From Oscillospiraceae bacterium (GTDB lineage: Bacteria; Bacillota; Clostridia; Saccharofermentanales; Saccharofermentanaceae): a stretch of DNA of 64,000 nt. The position numbers and the translations under genes were made by a program. This document shows, one piece after another, positions 25,694-34,435 of this stretch. The notes beneath the pieces are model-generated. The model did not search any database, was not told the origin of the DNA, and was given only the letters and a program-made list of their open reading frames with translations. The DNA lies in the NCBI GenBank assembly GCA_902764825.1, contig CACWXL010000001.1, forward strand, positions 310,001 through 374,000, in the 5' to 3' direction. Every line of letters begins with the position of its first letter. Within the stretch, counting starts at the first letter, position 1.

Positions 25694-27067
25694 TCACTCT
25701 TCAGCGATCTCTCTTGCGACAAATACACCTGATGCCGATGCATGCGACAGAGAATGTGTTACGCCTGAGCCGTCACCTATCACGAACAGACCGGGATAGC
25801 GCGTCTCAAGTCTGTCATTGATCGCAACTTCCATGTTGTAGAACTTAACTTCAACACCATAGAGAAGCGTATCGTCATTGGCTGTACCGGGAGCGATCTT
25901 GTCGAGCGCGTAGATCATCTCGATTATTCCGTCAAGGATCCTCTTCGGAAGAACAAGGGACAGGTCACCCGGTGTTGCTTTAAGAGTAGGCCTTACCGTT
26001 GACTCTTCGATCCTTGAGGTATTGGATCTTCTTCCTCTCGTAAGGTCGCCGAAGCGCTGTACGATGACGCCGCCTCCGAGCATATTGGAGAGCCTTGCGA
26101 TCGATTCGCCGTATCCGTTGGAATCCTTGAAAGGCTCGGAGAAATGCTTTGACACGAGCAGAGCGAAGTTCGTATTCTCAGACTGGAGCTCCGGATTATC
26201 GAAGCTGTGGCCGTTTACGGTAACGATGCCGTTCGTATTTTCCGTAACGACATAACCGTTTGGATTCATGCAGAATGTTCTTACCTTGTCTTCGAATTTC
26301 TCCGTGCGGTATACGATCTTACTCTCATAGAGCTCAGATGTAAGATCCGAGAATACGACCGCGGGAAGTTCGACTCTGACGCCGATATCTACTCTGTTGG
26401 AATAAGTCTCTATCTCGAGTTCCCTGCAGACCTTCTCGATCCACTTGCTGCCGGAACGTCCGACGGAAACGATGCACTTCCTGCAAGTATATGATTCGCC
26501 GCCGCATTCGACTTCATATGTGCCGTCATCCAAGACCTTAAGATCTCCTACGGGTGAATTGAAGAAGAAATCGACCTTGTCCTTAAGAACATTGAAGATG
26601 TTTCCCAGTACCTGATAGTTTTTATCCGTTCCGAGATGTCTTACTGATGCATCAAGCAGGTGGAGCTTATTCTCAAGGCAGATCTTCTTAAAGGAGGATC
26701 CTGCTGTCGTATAGAGCTTAGTTCCCTCACCGCCGTTGGCAAGGTTGATGCCGTCGACATACTTCATCAATTCCAAAGCTTTTTCCTTGCCGATGTGCTC
26801 GTACAAGGTTCCGCCGAAATCATTTGTGATATTGTATTTGCCGTCGGAGAAAGCTCCCGCACCGCCGAATCCGCGCATGATTGCGCATGAAGGACAATTG
26901 ATGCAGCTCTTTACTTTATCACCGTCAATGGGACATTTGCGTTCTTCAAGAGGTTTTCCTGCTTCGAAGACAGCAACTTTTAGATCAGGCCTTAAGTTAA
27001 CGATTTCATAGGCAGAGAATATTCCGCCCGGGCCTGCGCCGATAATGATCACATCATATTTATTCAT
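25694..27067 (-). CDS. FAD-dependent dehydrogenase (COG2509-like)
   Basis: 457 residues. The N-terminal dinucleotide fold is IIIGAGPGGIFSAYEI, and the C-terminal FAD block is GLFVIGDGSGVTHSL. A cysteine cluster near residue 55 (SCINCPSC), followed by GFGGAGAFSDGKYN, is characteristic of this flavoprotein family from memory. The substrate is unknown. The start is set at the ATG at 27067 by AAGGAG 7 nt upstream. It lies alone, convergent with the YegP-like gene. Confidence 0.88.
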   Translation of the reverse strand: MNKYDVIIIGAGPGGIFSAYEIVNLRPDLKVAVFEAGKPLEERKCPIDGDKVKSCINCPSCAIMRGFGGAGAFSDGKYNITNDFGGTLYEHIGKEKALELMKYVDGINLANGGEGTKLYTTAGSSFKKICLENKLHLLDASVRHLGTDKNYQVLGNIFNVLKDKVDFFFNSPVGDLKVLDDGTYEVECGGESYTCRKCIVSVGRSGSKWIEKVCRELEIETYSNRVDIGVRVELPAVVFSDLTSELYESKIVYRTEKFEDKVRTFCMNPNGYVVTENTNGIVTVNGHSFDNPELQSENTNFALLVSKHFSEPFKDSNGYGESIARLSNMLGGGVIVQRFGDLTRGRRSNTSRIEESTVRPTLKATPGDLSLVLPKRILDGIIEMIYALDKIAPGTANDDTLLYGVEVKFYNMEVAINDRLETRYPGLFVIGDGSGVTHSLSHASASGVFVAREIAEE

Positions 27068-27125
27068 AATCAAGCTCCTTTACATAAAGGATTACACTTA
27101 ATTATAAATCAAAACAGTGCAAAAT

Positions 27126-27152
27126 AAAAAAGGCTCCGGATCATCCGGAGCC
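27126..27152 (-). terminator. Terminator of the sigma factor/membrane protein pair
   Basis: Perfect 10-bp stem GGCTCCGGAT / ATCCGGAGCC with a one-base centre, followed on the minus strand by TTTTTTATTTT. Confidence 0.92.
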
Positions 27153-27168
27153 TTAAGTCAGTAATAGA

Positions 27169-27795
27169 TCACAAGAAGTTGCCGCCTGTTCCCGTCATTA
27201 CGAAATTCGGTTCTATCTTATCGTCCTTGAGAGCTTTTTCTGCCCACTTAGGAAGTACATCATTATTGCTTATGACGGAAACGCAATTGCCATCAGCATC
27301 GAGCAGGACCTGCATAACACCGTGATCAGAAACCGTGCCTCCGATATAAAGGATGAACTTAGATCCGTCATCGCCTTTCTCCTCATAGCGGAAATACTTG
27401 TCCTCACCGCAAACGTCTGTAATATCAGTCCATTTGTCATCGAGGACAAAGTAAAGGCGGTTATCCTTAACCTGTGCATAACTGTAACCGGATTCGACGT
27501 TGTAATCCAAAGTGAAATGACGCACCGTTTCTCCGTCGACAACGATCTCACTCTCTTCGGTGTACTTCAGGGTTCTGCCGTTATGAATAACAGTAATATT
27601 TCTTAATATCTCCCCTGCTGCTCTGACAACAACCGCTCTTGTGTACGGCACGATCATTATGACCGCTATTGCTGCCGCAACCGCAACAAGTGGAGCGAGC
27701 CATGTCTTCTTAGCTCTCTTCTTCCCCATAAGTGCGGCACGGATCTCTTCCTGCTTTTCCTCATCCATTACGACTTTATCAAATGTGTCTTTCAT
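27169..27795 (-). CDS. Single-span membrane protein, putative anti-sigma factor
   Basis: 208 residues. A short cytoplasmic N-terminus (about 32 residues, highly charged) precedes one membrane segment (about 33-52). An external domain of about 155 residues rich in beta-prone sequence follows. No zinc anti-sigma (HxxxCxxC) motif is present. The call rests on position: it follows the ECF sigma gene by 4 nt, the usual place for its membrane-bound inhibitor. GGAGGAATAG precedes the ATG. Confidence 0.65.
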   Translation of the reverse strand: MKDTFDKVVMDEEKQEEIRAALMGKKRAKKTWLAPLVAVAAAIAVIMIVPYTRAVVVRAAGEILRNITVIHNGRTLKYTEESEIVVDGETVRHFTLDYNVESGYSYAQVKDNRLYFVLDDKWTDITDVCGEDKYFRYEEKGDDGSKFILYIGGTVSDHGVMQVLLDADGNCVSVISNNDVLPKWAEKALKDDKIEPNFVMTGTGGNFL

Positions 27796-27799
27796 TTTT

Positions 27800-28270
27800 C
27801 TATTCCTCCAACCTGATCCGCAAACGCTCCTTGCCTCTATTGATCCGCACCGCGACTGCGGATTCAGAGATCTTTAATATCCCGCTGATCTCCTTATACG
27901 AGTAACCGGCATAGTAATGCAGATATATCGGTACCCTGAACTGTTCTTCCAGGCGCATAAGTTCATCGAAGACAGCTTTGTTTCTTTCCGTAAAGCCTTC
28001 ATAGTACTGCAGGTGCCATTCTTCGGATTCCAGATCGACGTCAGATCTGAAGGAGGACTTAAGGTGATCCTTGCATTTGTTTGCAGTCATCGTCATAAGA
28101 TATGCTCTCTCGTTCCTGTTCTCGAAAAACATATGCTTATCCAGAAGCTTCGAGAACACTTCCTGAACGACATCTTCAGCGTCATGCTTCGAACCCAGAT
28201 ACGATACCGCAAACTTGTAAAGATCATTCGAATAAAGATCGAACAGCCTTACAACATCCTCATTTTTCAA
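27800..28270 (-). CDS. ECF-type RNA polymerase sigma factor
   Basis: 156 residues with sigma region 2 (YKFAVSYLGSKHDAEDVVQEVFSKLL, RAYLMTMTANKCKDHL) and region 4 (FRVPIYLHYYAGYSYKEISGILKISESAVAVRINRGKERL). It directs polymerase to a small regulon, often including its own operon. The start codon is a TTG at 28270 with GGAGG 7 nt upstream. The next gene, a membrane protein, is likely its regulator. Confidence 0.95.
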   Translation of the reverse strand: MKNEDVVRLFDLYSNDLYKFAVSYLGSKHDAEDVVQEVFSKLLDKHMFFENRNERAYLMTMTANKCKDHLKSSFRSDVDLESEEWHLQYYEGFTERNKAVFDELMRLEEQFRVPIYLHYYAGYSYKEISGILKISESAVAVRINRGKERLRIRLEE

Positions 28271-28360
28271 TCCTGAACCTCCCCATGCAGCATTTGAGAT
28301 CTCACTATATTAACGACTCAGATAATCAGTTTCTTACATTCTCACACAAAAAAATCAAAA

Positions 28361-28390
28361 CCGATAAAAAAGCATCCTTTACGGATGCTT
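28361..28390 (-). terminator. Terminator of the Fur-family gene
   Basis: AAGCATCC / GGATGCTT with a 5-nt loop, then TTTTTATC on the minus strand. The hairpin begins inside the last codons of the gene. Confidence 0.85.
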
Positions 28391-28807
28391 GATTCTGTTT
28401 CTCTTTGCCTGGCATTCGTTGCAGATACCTATTATCAATGTCTTGCGGTAATCCATGTTGATCCCGTATCTGTCGCGCATCTTTGCTGTTGCTTCCGCAA
28501 AGACTTCATTATCAATATGGAATAACTTGCCGCATTCAGAGCACTGTGCATGCGAATGCTCCTTACAAGAGCCGTGCCCCTCAGAATACTGGTAGCTCAT
28601 GGCTTTGGAATTAGGCTCCTTGTATTTCACGAGACGCCCTTCATTGCAGAGCTTATCGATATTGCGGTATACGGTAGACTTCACCGCCTCGCCCTTCTTG
28701 ATATTTATCCCATTATAAATATCCCGGGCGGTAAACCGCTTGTCGGGATTCTTCTTCAGGAATTCTATGATGAGAAGTCTGGGTAGTGTTTTATTGTTGC
28801 CCTTCAT
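28379..28807 (-). CDS. Fur-family metal-responsive transcriptional regulator
   Basis: 142 residues. The winged helix (LLIIEFLKKNPDKRFTARDIY, AVKSTVYRNIDKLCNEGRLVKY) is followed by the dimerisation/metal domain. That domain has EHSHAQCSECGKLFHID and a second CxxC (ICNEC), the structural zinc site. Assignment to Fur, Zur or PerR is not safe by eye. GGAGG precedes the ATG. A perfect 8-bp dyad upstream suggests autoregulation. Monocistronic. Confidence 0.93.
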   Translation of the reverse strand: MKGNNKTLPRLLIIEFLKKNPDKRFTARDIYNGINIKKGEAVKSTVYRNIDKLCNEGRLVKYKEPNSKAMSYQYSEGHGSCKEHSHAQCSECGKLFHIDNEVFAEATAKMRDRYGINMDYRKTLIIGICNECQAKRNRIKHP

Positions 28808-28824
28808 GAGAGCCTCCGGTATAA

Positions 28825-28855
28825 AACAGTCTTCGTATAATATCTATAGACTGTT
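28825..28855 (-). promoter_or_regulatory. Operator-like dyad upstream of the Fur-family gene
   Basis: AACAGTCT (28825-28832), 15 nt, AGACTGTT (28848-28855): perfect 8-bp arms. The AT-rich core contains TATTATAC, a plausible -10. It does not look like the classical Fur or PerR box. Confidence 0.65.
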
Positions 28856-28898
28856 ATCACAAAAAAATCAACAGGAAAGCGAATATAACAAAAGCTTT

Positions 28899-29414
28899 TT
28901 ATCTTGTCTGCCTGATATTTATGGCATAAGTAAGCGGTATTGCGATAACGATGGCCGCTCCTGCCTGAATAAGATTAAAGACGACCGCTCCTGCTGCAGC
29001 GGCAACATCATAATACAGGGCTTCAAAAACAAAATATCCGCCCACCATTATCAGTTCGGCACCAAGACATGCAGCAAGTCTTATCACAAATCCAAGAGCC
29101 TTCTTCCCGTGAGACCCGTTCATTATCAGTGCCGCAGTAAGGCCCATCAGACCCTTGATAAGAAACGACGGCGCTATATACATCGGATATCCTGCTATTA
29201 GATCACTTAACGCTGAGCCGATGGCACCGGGGAAAAATGCCGCAGGACCTATGAAATACGAAGCAATGAGTATGACTCCGTCACCTAAGTTGATATAACC
29301 TATCGCAGTCGGGATCCTTATCTGCGTTCCGATGAATACCAGGGCAGCGAAAATGCCGCACAAAGCGGTAAGACGGAGCTTCGACCTTGCTTTTGTTTTC
29401 GAGTTCTCCGGCAT
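28899..29414 (-). CDS. ECF transporter S component (vitamin uptake, substrate unknown)
   Basis: 171 residues with about six membrane segments. The N-terminal LTALCGIFAALVFIGTQIRIP and INLGDGVILIASYFIGPAAFFPGAIGSALSDLIAGYP are typical of S components of energy-coupling-factor transporters. It needs a shared ECF ATPase module encoded elsewhere. GAGG precedes the ATG. It follows the HAD phosphatase gene by 5 nt, so a link to a phosphorylated vitamin or cofactor precursor is possible (inference). Confidence 0.85.
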   Translation of the reverse strand: MPENSKTKARSKLRLTALCGIFAALVFIGTQIRIPTAIGYINLGDGVILIASYFIGPAAFFPGAIGSALSDLIAGYPMYIAPSFLIKGLMGLTAALIMNGSHGKKALGFVIRLAACLGAELIMVGGYFVFEALYYDVAAAAGAVVFNLIQAGAAIVIAIPLTYAINIRQTR

Positions 29415-29419
29415 AACAC

Positions 29420-30076
29420 TTACCTCATAAAGCTCCGGAGGTCTACCGGAACGGAACAGATATTGACGGCGCCGTTCTCCATAAGGAACTCACGTGTCCT
29501 GTATCCCCATGAGCAGCTGATTATATCAAGCCCGCTGTTTACCGCGGTCTTTATGTCGGTATCGGAATCGCCGATATAGACTGCTTCGCTTTTTTCGATC
29601 CCCAAGGCATCAAGGCACTTCATGACCGGCTCCGGCGAGGGCTTCCTCTCCACGCCTTCCACGGAACCGCTTACGTAATCGAAAAGCCCCGGGAAGAAAT
29701 GATCCACAAGGATCTTCGCAGGTTCATCGTTCTTGTTGCTGACACAGGCGAGCAGCATGCCGTCGGACTTAAGGCGGTTTAAGACTTCCTGGATGCCGTT
29801 ATAAGGCTTTGTATTATCAAGACAGTGTGAATCATAGTATGAGACGTTGTCCTTCAAGAGCTTTTGCTTGAGGTCTTCACTGTATTCTCCTGGATCTGCC
29901 GCAAGGCTTCTTTCGATGAATCTGACCACGCCGTTGTTGATAAAGGTGATCACCTGTTCTTCTGTCTGAGGCGCAAGATTATTCATCCTTCTTGCAGCGT
30001 TAAGACTTGAAGTAAGCCCTCCTATCGTATCCAGAAGGGTGCCGTCAAGATCAAAGCATGCAAGTCTGTATCTCAT
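29420..30076 (-). CDS. HAD-IA hydrolase, phosphoglycolate-phosphatase-like
   Basis: 218 residues. The motifs are in order: CFDLDGTLLDT (nucleophile Asp and acid/base Asp), LACVSNKND (motif II), a Lys in ERKPSPEPV (motif III), and YIGDSDTDIKTAVNSG (motif IV). The cap domain sits between motifs I and II. It is a soluble phosphatase and the substrate is not determinable. The start is the ATG at 30076 with AAGG 7 nt upstream. First gene of the pair with the ECF S component. Confidence 0.88.
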   Translation of the reverse strand: MRYRLACFDLDGTLLDTIGGLTSSLNAARRMNNLAPQTEEQVITFINNGVVRFIERSLAADPGEYSEDLKQKLLKDNVSYYDSHCLDNTKPYNGIQEVLNRLKSDGMLLACVSNKNDEPAKILVDHFFPGLFDYVSGSVEGVERKPSPEPVMKCLDALGIEKSEAVYIGDSDTDIKTAVNSGLDIISCSWGYRTREFLMENGAVNICSVPVDLRSFMR

Positions 30077-30223
30077 ATCACTGCCTTTAAACAATATTTT
30101 CCGACTTTAGGACAAACCGCGCAGATTATAGCACGAATGTCCGTTCATTCAATATCTAGGTTATAGCATTAAATGACATATATGCTAACATTTACTGGAA
30201 AAGAATTATTCAGAGGTGGACAC

Positions 30224-31255
30224 ATGGCAATTATCAAGTTCAGCACTATGGATCTCGGCACCTATGACACAAGCGTAGTCGTATCCGCGGTCACCCAGAC
30301 AAACACAGCCAACAACAAGCCTATGGTCAAGATCACGATAAGTGACGGTGATGACACCATTACGGCTATCCAGTTCGATACCACGAAGGCGGATCTTGCT
30401 TATGCAGGCATCGAAGAAGGCGTCACTGCGCTCATCAGGCTTGAGATCACGGATTATAAAGGCAGTAAGAGCTACAAGATCATAAACATCAATCCCGTAA
30501 AGCTCCCTGAAGATGAGTTGAAGCTCCTTATCAAGCTTCCGCCTGAAGATCCTGCCAAGCTTACCCATGACATCCTCATGCTCATCAAGCAGTCTTCCAG
30601 CAGAGCTTATGACATGACTAATACAGATGTGCCTGACGATGATTTCTCGCTCACGGCACTCGCCGTAAGGATCATCAAGTCCAATCTGGCCGCATTTACC
30701 AAGTCTTCCGCAGCCAAGGCAATGCATCACAATATCTACGGAGGCCTTGCTTATCACACCTACAGGATGCTCAGATCCGCATATGCAATGTGCGAAGTTT
30801 ACACTCTTCTTAACAGGGAGCTCCTGGTCTGCGGCACTGCTCTCCACGACATCGGCAAACTCATCGAGATGAAGACATCAGATACCGGCATAGCCAAATA
30901 TACCGATATGGGCAATCTCTTCGGCCATCCCCTTCTAGGCATTGAGATGATCGATCACGAAGTCTGGAACAAGAATCAGGCGATTGGCGGCAAATCCTAT
31001 AATTCAGAACAGGTCGCTATGCTCAAGCACATGATCGCATCCCACCACGGCCAGCCGGAATGGGGAGCCATCAGAGTGCCTTCCACACCGGAAGCCATGA
31101 TCCTGCACGAGCTCGACATGATCGATTCGCGCATGTACATGTACGAAGAGAGCTTCAAGGATATGTCTTCGGGAAGCTCGAGTGAACCTGTATTCGGCAT
31201 CGCAGGCGACGGAAAGACCGTCATCTACAAGAATTCATTCAGCGATTACGAATAA
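30224..31255 (+). CDS. yhaM: YhaM-family 3'-5' exoribonuclease (OB fold + HD domain)
   Basis: 343 residues. The N-terminal third is an OB-type nucleic-acid-binding fold (VVSAVTQTNTANNKPMVKITISD), followed by an HD phosphohydrolase domain. Metal-ligand motifs are HHNIYGGLAYHTYRM, CGTALHDIGKL, MIASHHGQPEWGA and LHELDMIDSRM. In Bacillus the relative trims RNA and DNA 3' ends. It is slightly longer than the Bacillus protein. The start is the ATG at 30224 with AGAGG 7 nt upstream. It converges on the lipoprotein gene with only 9 nt between, and no terminator is visible. Confidence 0.93.
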   Translation: MAIIKFSTMDLGTYDTSVVVSAVTQTNTANNKPMVKITISDGDDTITAIQFDTTKADLAYAGIEEGVTALIRLEITDYKGSKSYKIININPVKLPEDELKLLIKLPPEDPAKLTHDILMLIKQSSSRAYDMTNTDVPDDDFSLTALAVRIIKSNLAAFTKSSAAKAMHHNIYGGLAYHTYRMLRSAYAMCEVYTLLNRELLVCGTALHDIGKLIEMKTSDTGIAKYTDMGNLFGHPLLGIEMIDHEVWNKNQAIGGKSYNSEQVAMLKHMIASHHGQPEWGAIRVPSTPEAMILHELDMIDSRMYMYEESFKDMSSGSSSEPVFGIAGDGKTVIYKNSFSDYE

Positions 31256-31264
31256 AGGCTCTTA

Positions 31265-32332
31265 TCAGATATCGTAGCGGAGTTCTTTATCTGCTCCATC
31301 CATTGTCCTGTAATGAAGTATCTTGTTCTCTTCATCCAGTGAGACAAATGTACTGAATGATCTTATGTTGTAACTGTTATCGGTTGCGGCATAAGATACA
31401 TCCGTGTATTTTACCCATATTCCCGGAAGGACATCTACTGTAAGATCCGCTACAAGGCAGTTATCGTTATTTCTTTCGGCGTCGCTCATCATGAAGTAAT
31501 CGAGATAGACTTGCTCCATACCGGCATAATTATCCAGTAATGCCCATGTTGTATCGATATGGTAGCCTTTTCCGTTTATCGTCACATACGTCCACGCGTG
31601 GCACAGACCGTCGTATGTACCGCACGGCAGCGCATCAACGCCTACCTGCATGAGCAGATAAGCATACACGGCCGCGAAATTGATGCATTGTCCGGTCTTC
31701 TTTACAAAAGTCTTGTATACATAGTTGTCCCATTGAACGACGTCATGCTCATAAGTGTAGTTCTTTGCGACATATAAGTAGAGCTTGAGGGCTTTCTCGA
31801 AATCCGTATCGTCTTTCTCAACAGTGCTGTTGATGATGTCAACGATCATAGCTTCAAAGTCGGCTTCTCTCTTTTTCCACTCATCGATATCCGTTTTGTA
31901 CGTGATCTTGCCAATGCCGTTCTCGAAAGCAGGAGATCCGTCGGAACTTTCTGCATTAAACTGAAGTCCTGCCGCGGGGAAAAGGCAACACATAATGGTG
32001 ATATCCGTAACCCACTTATACGCTTTTTCATCAGCGCACTTGAACGTGGTCTCGCCTGCTCTTAATGCGTCACAGAGGCTGTACAGCGCATCCCAGTGTT
32101 CCTGGGGCACAGTCTTGGCAAGCTGAGCCGAGTATACATGCGGATTAAATTCGAATTTGCCCTGAGTCTCAGTTGCAGATGTCTCAGGCTCTGATTCGGT
32201 AAATACTATCTTCTCGATTGCAGATGTCGTTTCTTCCAAACTTGATTCAGTCTGAACAGTTTCTCCGCTGTTGCAGGCTGACAGAATAAACGCAGCAGCA
32301 AGTATTAACCCTATTATCTTTTTGATCTTCAC
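31265..32332 (-). CDS. Lipoprotein with transglutaminase-like domain (copy 2)
   Basis: 355 residues. The signal peptide ends in a lipobox (FILSAC), so the protein should be anchored outside the membrane. A Thr/Glu/Ser-rich linker follows. The C-terminal half has the papain-like transglutaminase triad: Cys in GQCINFAAVYAYLL, His in CHAWTYVTING, Asp in HIDTTWAL. Whether it cross-links, cleaves or only binds peptides is unknown. The start is a GTG at 32332 with GGGGAG upstream. It is a tandem paralogue of 32355-33428, 22 nt away. Confidence 0.9.
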   Translation of the reverse strand: MKIKKIIGLILAAAFILSACNSGETVQTESSLEETTSAIEKIVFTESEPETSATETQGKFEFNPHVYSAQLAKTVPQEHWDALYSLCDALRAGETTFKCADEKAYKWVTDITIMCCLFPAAGLQFNAESSDGSPAFENGIGKITYKTDIDEWKKREADFEAMIVDIINSTVEKDDTDFEKALKLYLYVAKNYTYEHDVVQWDNYVYKTFVKKTGQCINFAAVYAYLLMQVGVDALPCGTYDGLCHAWTYVTINGKGYHIDTTWALLDNYAGMEQVYLDYFMMSDAERNNDNCLVADLTVDVLPGIWVKYTDVSYAATDNSYNIRSFSTFVSLDEENKILHYRTMDGADKELRYDI

Positions 32333-32354
32333 TTACTATTTCTCCCCATAGGAC

Positions 32355-33428
32355 TTAAATATCGCCGTAGTAAAACTCTTTTGGTTCATTATACAGATCA
32401 ACATAATGAACTGTCTTTTTCTCTTCATCGAGAGATACGAATCTGCAATAATCCCGTATGCAGTATTGTTCGTCAGTCGCTTCGAACTTAACATTAGTCT
32501 TTTTCACATTGCATTCGGGCAGCAGAGTTACATCAGGATCAGTTAACGTGCATCCGTCAGCTATCCTGTCTTTATCACTCATCATGAAATAATCCAGATA
32601 GATACCGTCAACCCCTTCTGCCTGAAGGGCCCATGTGGTATCGATATGATATCCCTTGCCGTCTATCACGGCATATGTCCAGGCATGGCAAAGATCCTCG
32701 TAGATGCGGTAACTTACTGCATCGATATCAGCCTGAAGGAGAAGATAGGCATAGACAGAAGCGAAATTAACGCACTGTCCCCTCTTTTCCATGAAACACG
32801 CATATACGAAGTTTTCATCATCAACCATTTTATCTATGAGCGAGGTATCGTAAACATAGTTCTTCGCCACGTAAAGATACAGCTTAAGGGCTCTCTCGTA
32901 TTCCGTATCGTCCTTTTCTATTGTGCTGTTGAGGATATCCGTTATCAGGACTTCAAAATCAGATTCTCTCTTGAGAAAATCTTCAACAGGCATTTTATAA
33001 CGGATCTTTCCTGTTCCGTTCTCGAAAGCAGGAGAACCGTCGGTGCTCTTTCCTTCTATCTTCGCACCTGCCGGCGGGAAAAGATCACATAATACACCCA
33101 CGTCAGTAGCCCAGTTATAGGCTTCCTGACTTGAACATTGGAATGTATCCTCGCCTTTTCTCAAGGCATCGCAAAGATTATAGAATGAATCCCAGTAATC
33201 CTGAGGGACCCTTTCTGCGATTTTTCCTGAATATACATGCGGATTGAATTCAAAGGGCTCGGAAGCCGTAGTTTCCGTTACAGAGGTTTCTGTTACGTCA
33301 GATGTCGCCGTCTGTCCGGCAACACCGCTTAAAACCGTCTGTTCTGTTGTTTCAGCCTTGCCCCTGTTACACCCTGAAACAAAAAAAGCAAAGGCCAGTA
33401 CAAGACTTAAAACTTTCTCTCTTTTCAT
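32355..33428 (-). CDS. Lipoprotein with transglutaminase-like domain (copy 1)
   Basis: 357 residues, closely similar to its neighbour throughout. The lipobox is FFVSGC. The catalytic-type residues are present: Cys in GQCVNFASVYAYLL, His in CHAWTYAVIDG, Asp in HIDTTWALQ. Both copies share the block EFNPHVYSG-(K)IAE-RVPQ before the domain. AGGGG lies 7 nt before the ATG. That ribosome site is one arm of a perfect 11-bp inverted repeat. First gene of the pair. Confidence 0.9.
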   Translation of the reverse strand: MKREKVLSLVLAFAFFVSGCNRGKAETTEQTVLSGVAGQTATSDVTETSVTETTASEPFEFNPHVYSGKIAERVPQDYWDSFYNLCDALRKGEDTFQCSSQEAYNWATDVGVLCDLFPPAGAKIEGKSTDGSPAFENGTGKIRYKMPVEDFLKRESDFEVLITDILNSTIEKDDTEYERALKLYLYVAKNYVYDTSLIDKMVDDENFVYACFMEKRGQCVNFASVYAYLLLQADIDAVSYRIYEDLCHAWTYAVIDGKGYHIDTTWALQAEGVDGIYLDYFMMSDKDRIADGCTLTDPDVTLLPECNVKKTNVKFEATDEQYCIRDYCRFVSLDEEKKTVHYVDLYNEPKEFYYGDI

Positions 33429-33431
33429 AGC

Positions 33432-33467
33432 AATTCCCCTTCCGTGCGATTATACAGAAGGGGAATT
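33432..33467 (-). promoter_or_regulatory. Perfect 11-bp dyad around a -10 element and the ribosome site
   Basis: AATTCCCCTTC (33432-33442), 14 nt, GAAGGGGAATT (33457-33467). On the minus strand the spacer contains TATAAT (33454-33449), and the downstream arm includes the AAGGGG ribosome site of the lipoprotein gene at 33428. It can act as a DNA operator flanking the -10, or as an RNA hairpin hiding the ribosome site if transcribed from further upstream. Confidence 0.75.
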
Positions 33468-33511
33468 AAACTAAAAGCATCTAAATTTCGGCAAAAATCA
33501 GGTATTTTTCT

Positions 33512-33949
33512 TTATTTCTTCATGGACTGGATCTTCTCATTCATTTTCTTTGCTTCTTTCCTGTAGTAGCGCATGAAGCAGAACCAGATGATAAATGCTA
33601 CGGCAAGCTGGATGACTGCTATGATGATGCCCTGTACCGGTGTGGTTGAACCTCCGAACCAGCCTACTGCAAATGCTACTGCCGTATAGATCGCGCATCC
33701 TATTCCCATATGGATAATTACTTTTACCGGTGTCGGCAGGCTCTCCTTGTTATATACGACCGTCGGGATTCCGAATCCCAGGCCTACGACGATGCTGCCT
33801 AAGGCCATCTTGGTGTAGCCATAATTTTCGAGGCTGAAATTACCGCCATAGATGATATCGAAAGCAACGCCGATAAGGCAGAATATCGTCAGTGCCATGC
33901 CGATACTTATTACCGTACTCTTCAAAAGATCTTTAACTACATTTTTCAT
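33512..33949 (-). CDS. DUF3021-family membrane protein
   Basis: 145 residues with four membrane segments and a basic C-terminus. The pattern (TVISIGMALTIFCLIG, then FMRYYRKEAKKMNEKI at the end) and position directly after a LytTR regulator gene match the DUF3021 family. In such pairs it is thought to modulate the regulator at the membrane. AAGGAGG precedes the ATG at 33949. It lies 13 nt after the LytTR gene. Confidence 0.87.
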   Translation of the reverse strand: MKNVVKDLLKSTVISIGMALTIFCLIGVAFDIIYGGNFSLENYGYTKMALGSIVVGLGFGIPTVVYNKESLPTPVKVIIHMGIGCAIYTAVAFAVGWFGGSTTPVQGIIIAVIQLAVAFIIWFCFMRYYRKEAKKMNEKIQSMKK

Positions 33950-33962
33950 TGCTATTACCTCC

Positions 33963-34400
33963 TTATAACCCCAGATATTTCTTAAACTCCGGAAGATATT
34001 TTCTGGAAACATAGTCCTTGCTTCCGTTCTTTAATTTCAATAAGAGCGTGCCCGAGAATCCGGGTTCTATGCTGTCCATATATGAGAGGTTTACCAGTGT
34101 GGTCTTGGATATCTGCATGAACTTGCTTCCCAACTGCTCCGAAAGCTCGTAGAGCCTTCTTCTGGAACGGTACTGGCTTTTCGCGCCGTATATTATCGTA
34201 TCACCGTCTTCTACCCTGACCATGTAGATCTCGTCGGGCTTTAAGACCACGATATCCTCTTCATTCCTGAAAGCCGTTACCGGTGTCTCGTTCGTGCCCA
34301 GCATATCCACTGCTCTCTGTATCTCGGCAGTGACCTTGTCCGTATGGATCACGGCAAAAGGCTCTTTATATTCAGCTGAAATATCTATATTAACCTTCAC
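33963..34400 (-). CDS. LytTR-family DNA-binding regulator
   Basis: 145 residues without a receiver domain. The C-terminal LytTR domain is clear: IVVLKPDEIYMVRVEDGDTIIYG, LYELSEQLGSKFMQISKTTLVNLSYMDSIEP, VSRKYLPEFKKYLGL. It binds direct-repeat promoter sites in known relatives. The start is a GTG at 34400 with GGAGG 10 nt upstream. It is preceded by a 20-residue leader ORF and followed by its DUF3021 partner. Confidence 0.93.
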   Translation of the reverse strand: MKVNIDISAEYKEPFAVIHTDKVTAEIQRAVDMLGTNETPVTAFRNEEDIVVLKPDEIYMVRVEDGDTIIYGAKSQYRSRRRLYELSEQLGSKFMQISKTTLVNLSYMDSIEPGFSGTLLLKLKNGSKDYVSRKYLPEFKKYLGL

Positions 34401-34435
34401 TTTGAGTAAGCCTCCATTGGAAAGATGCTCTTATG

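Noticed and set aside
30206..30847. 213-codon minus-strand frame inside yhaM
   Set aside because: Antisense to a strongly recognised HD-domain enzyme; no ribosome site or family features.
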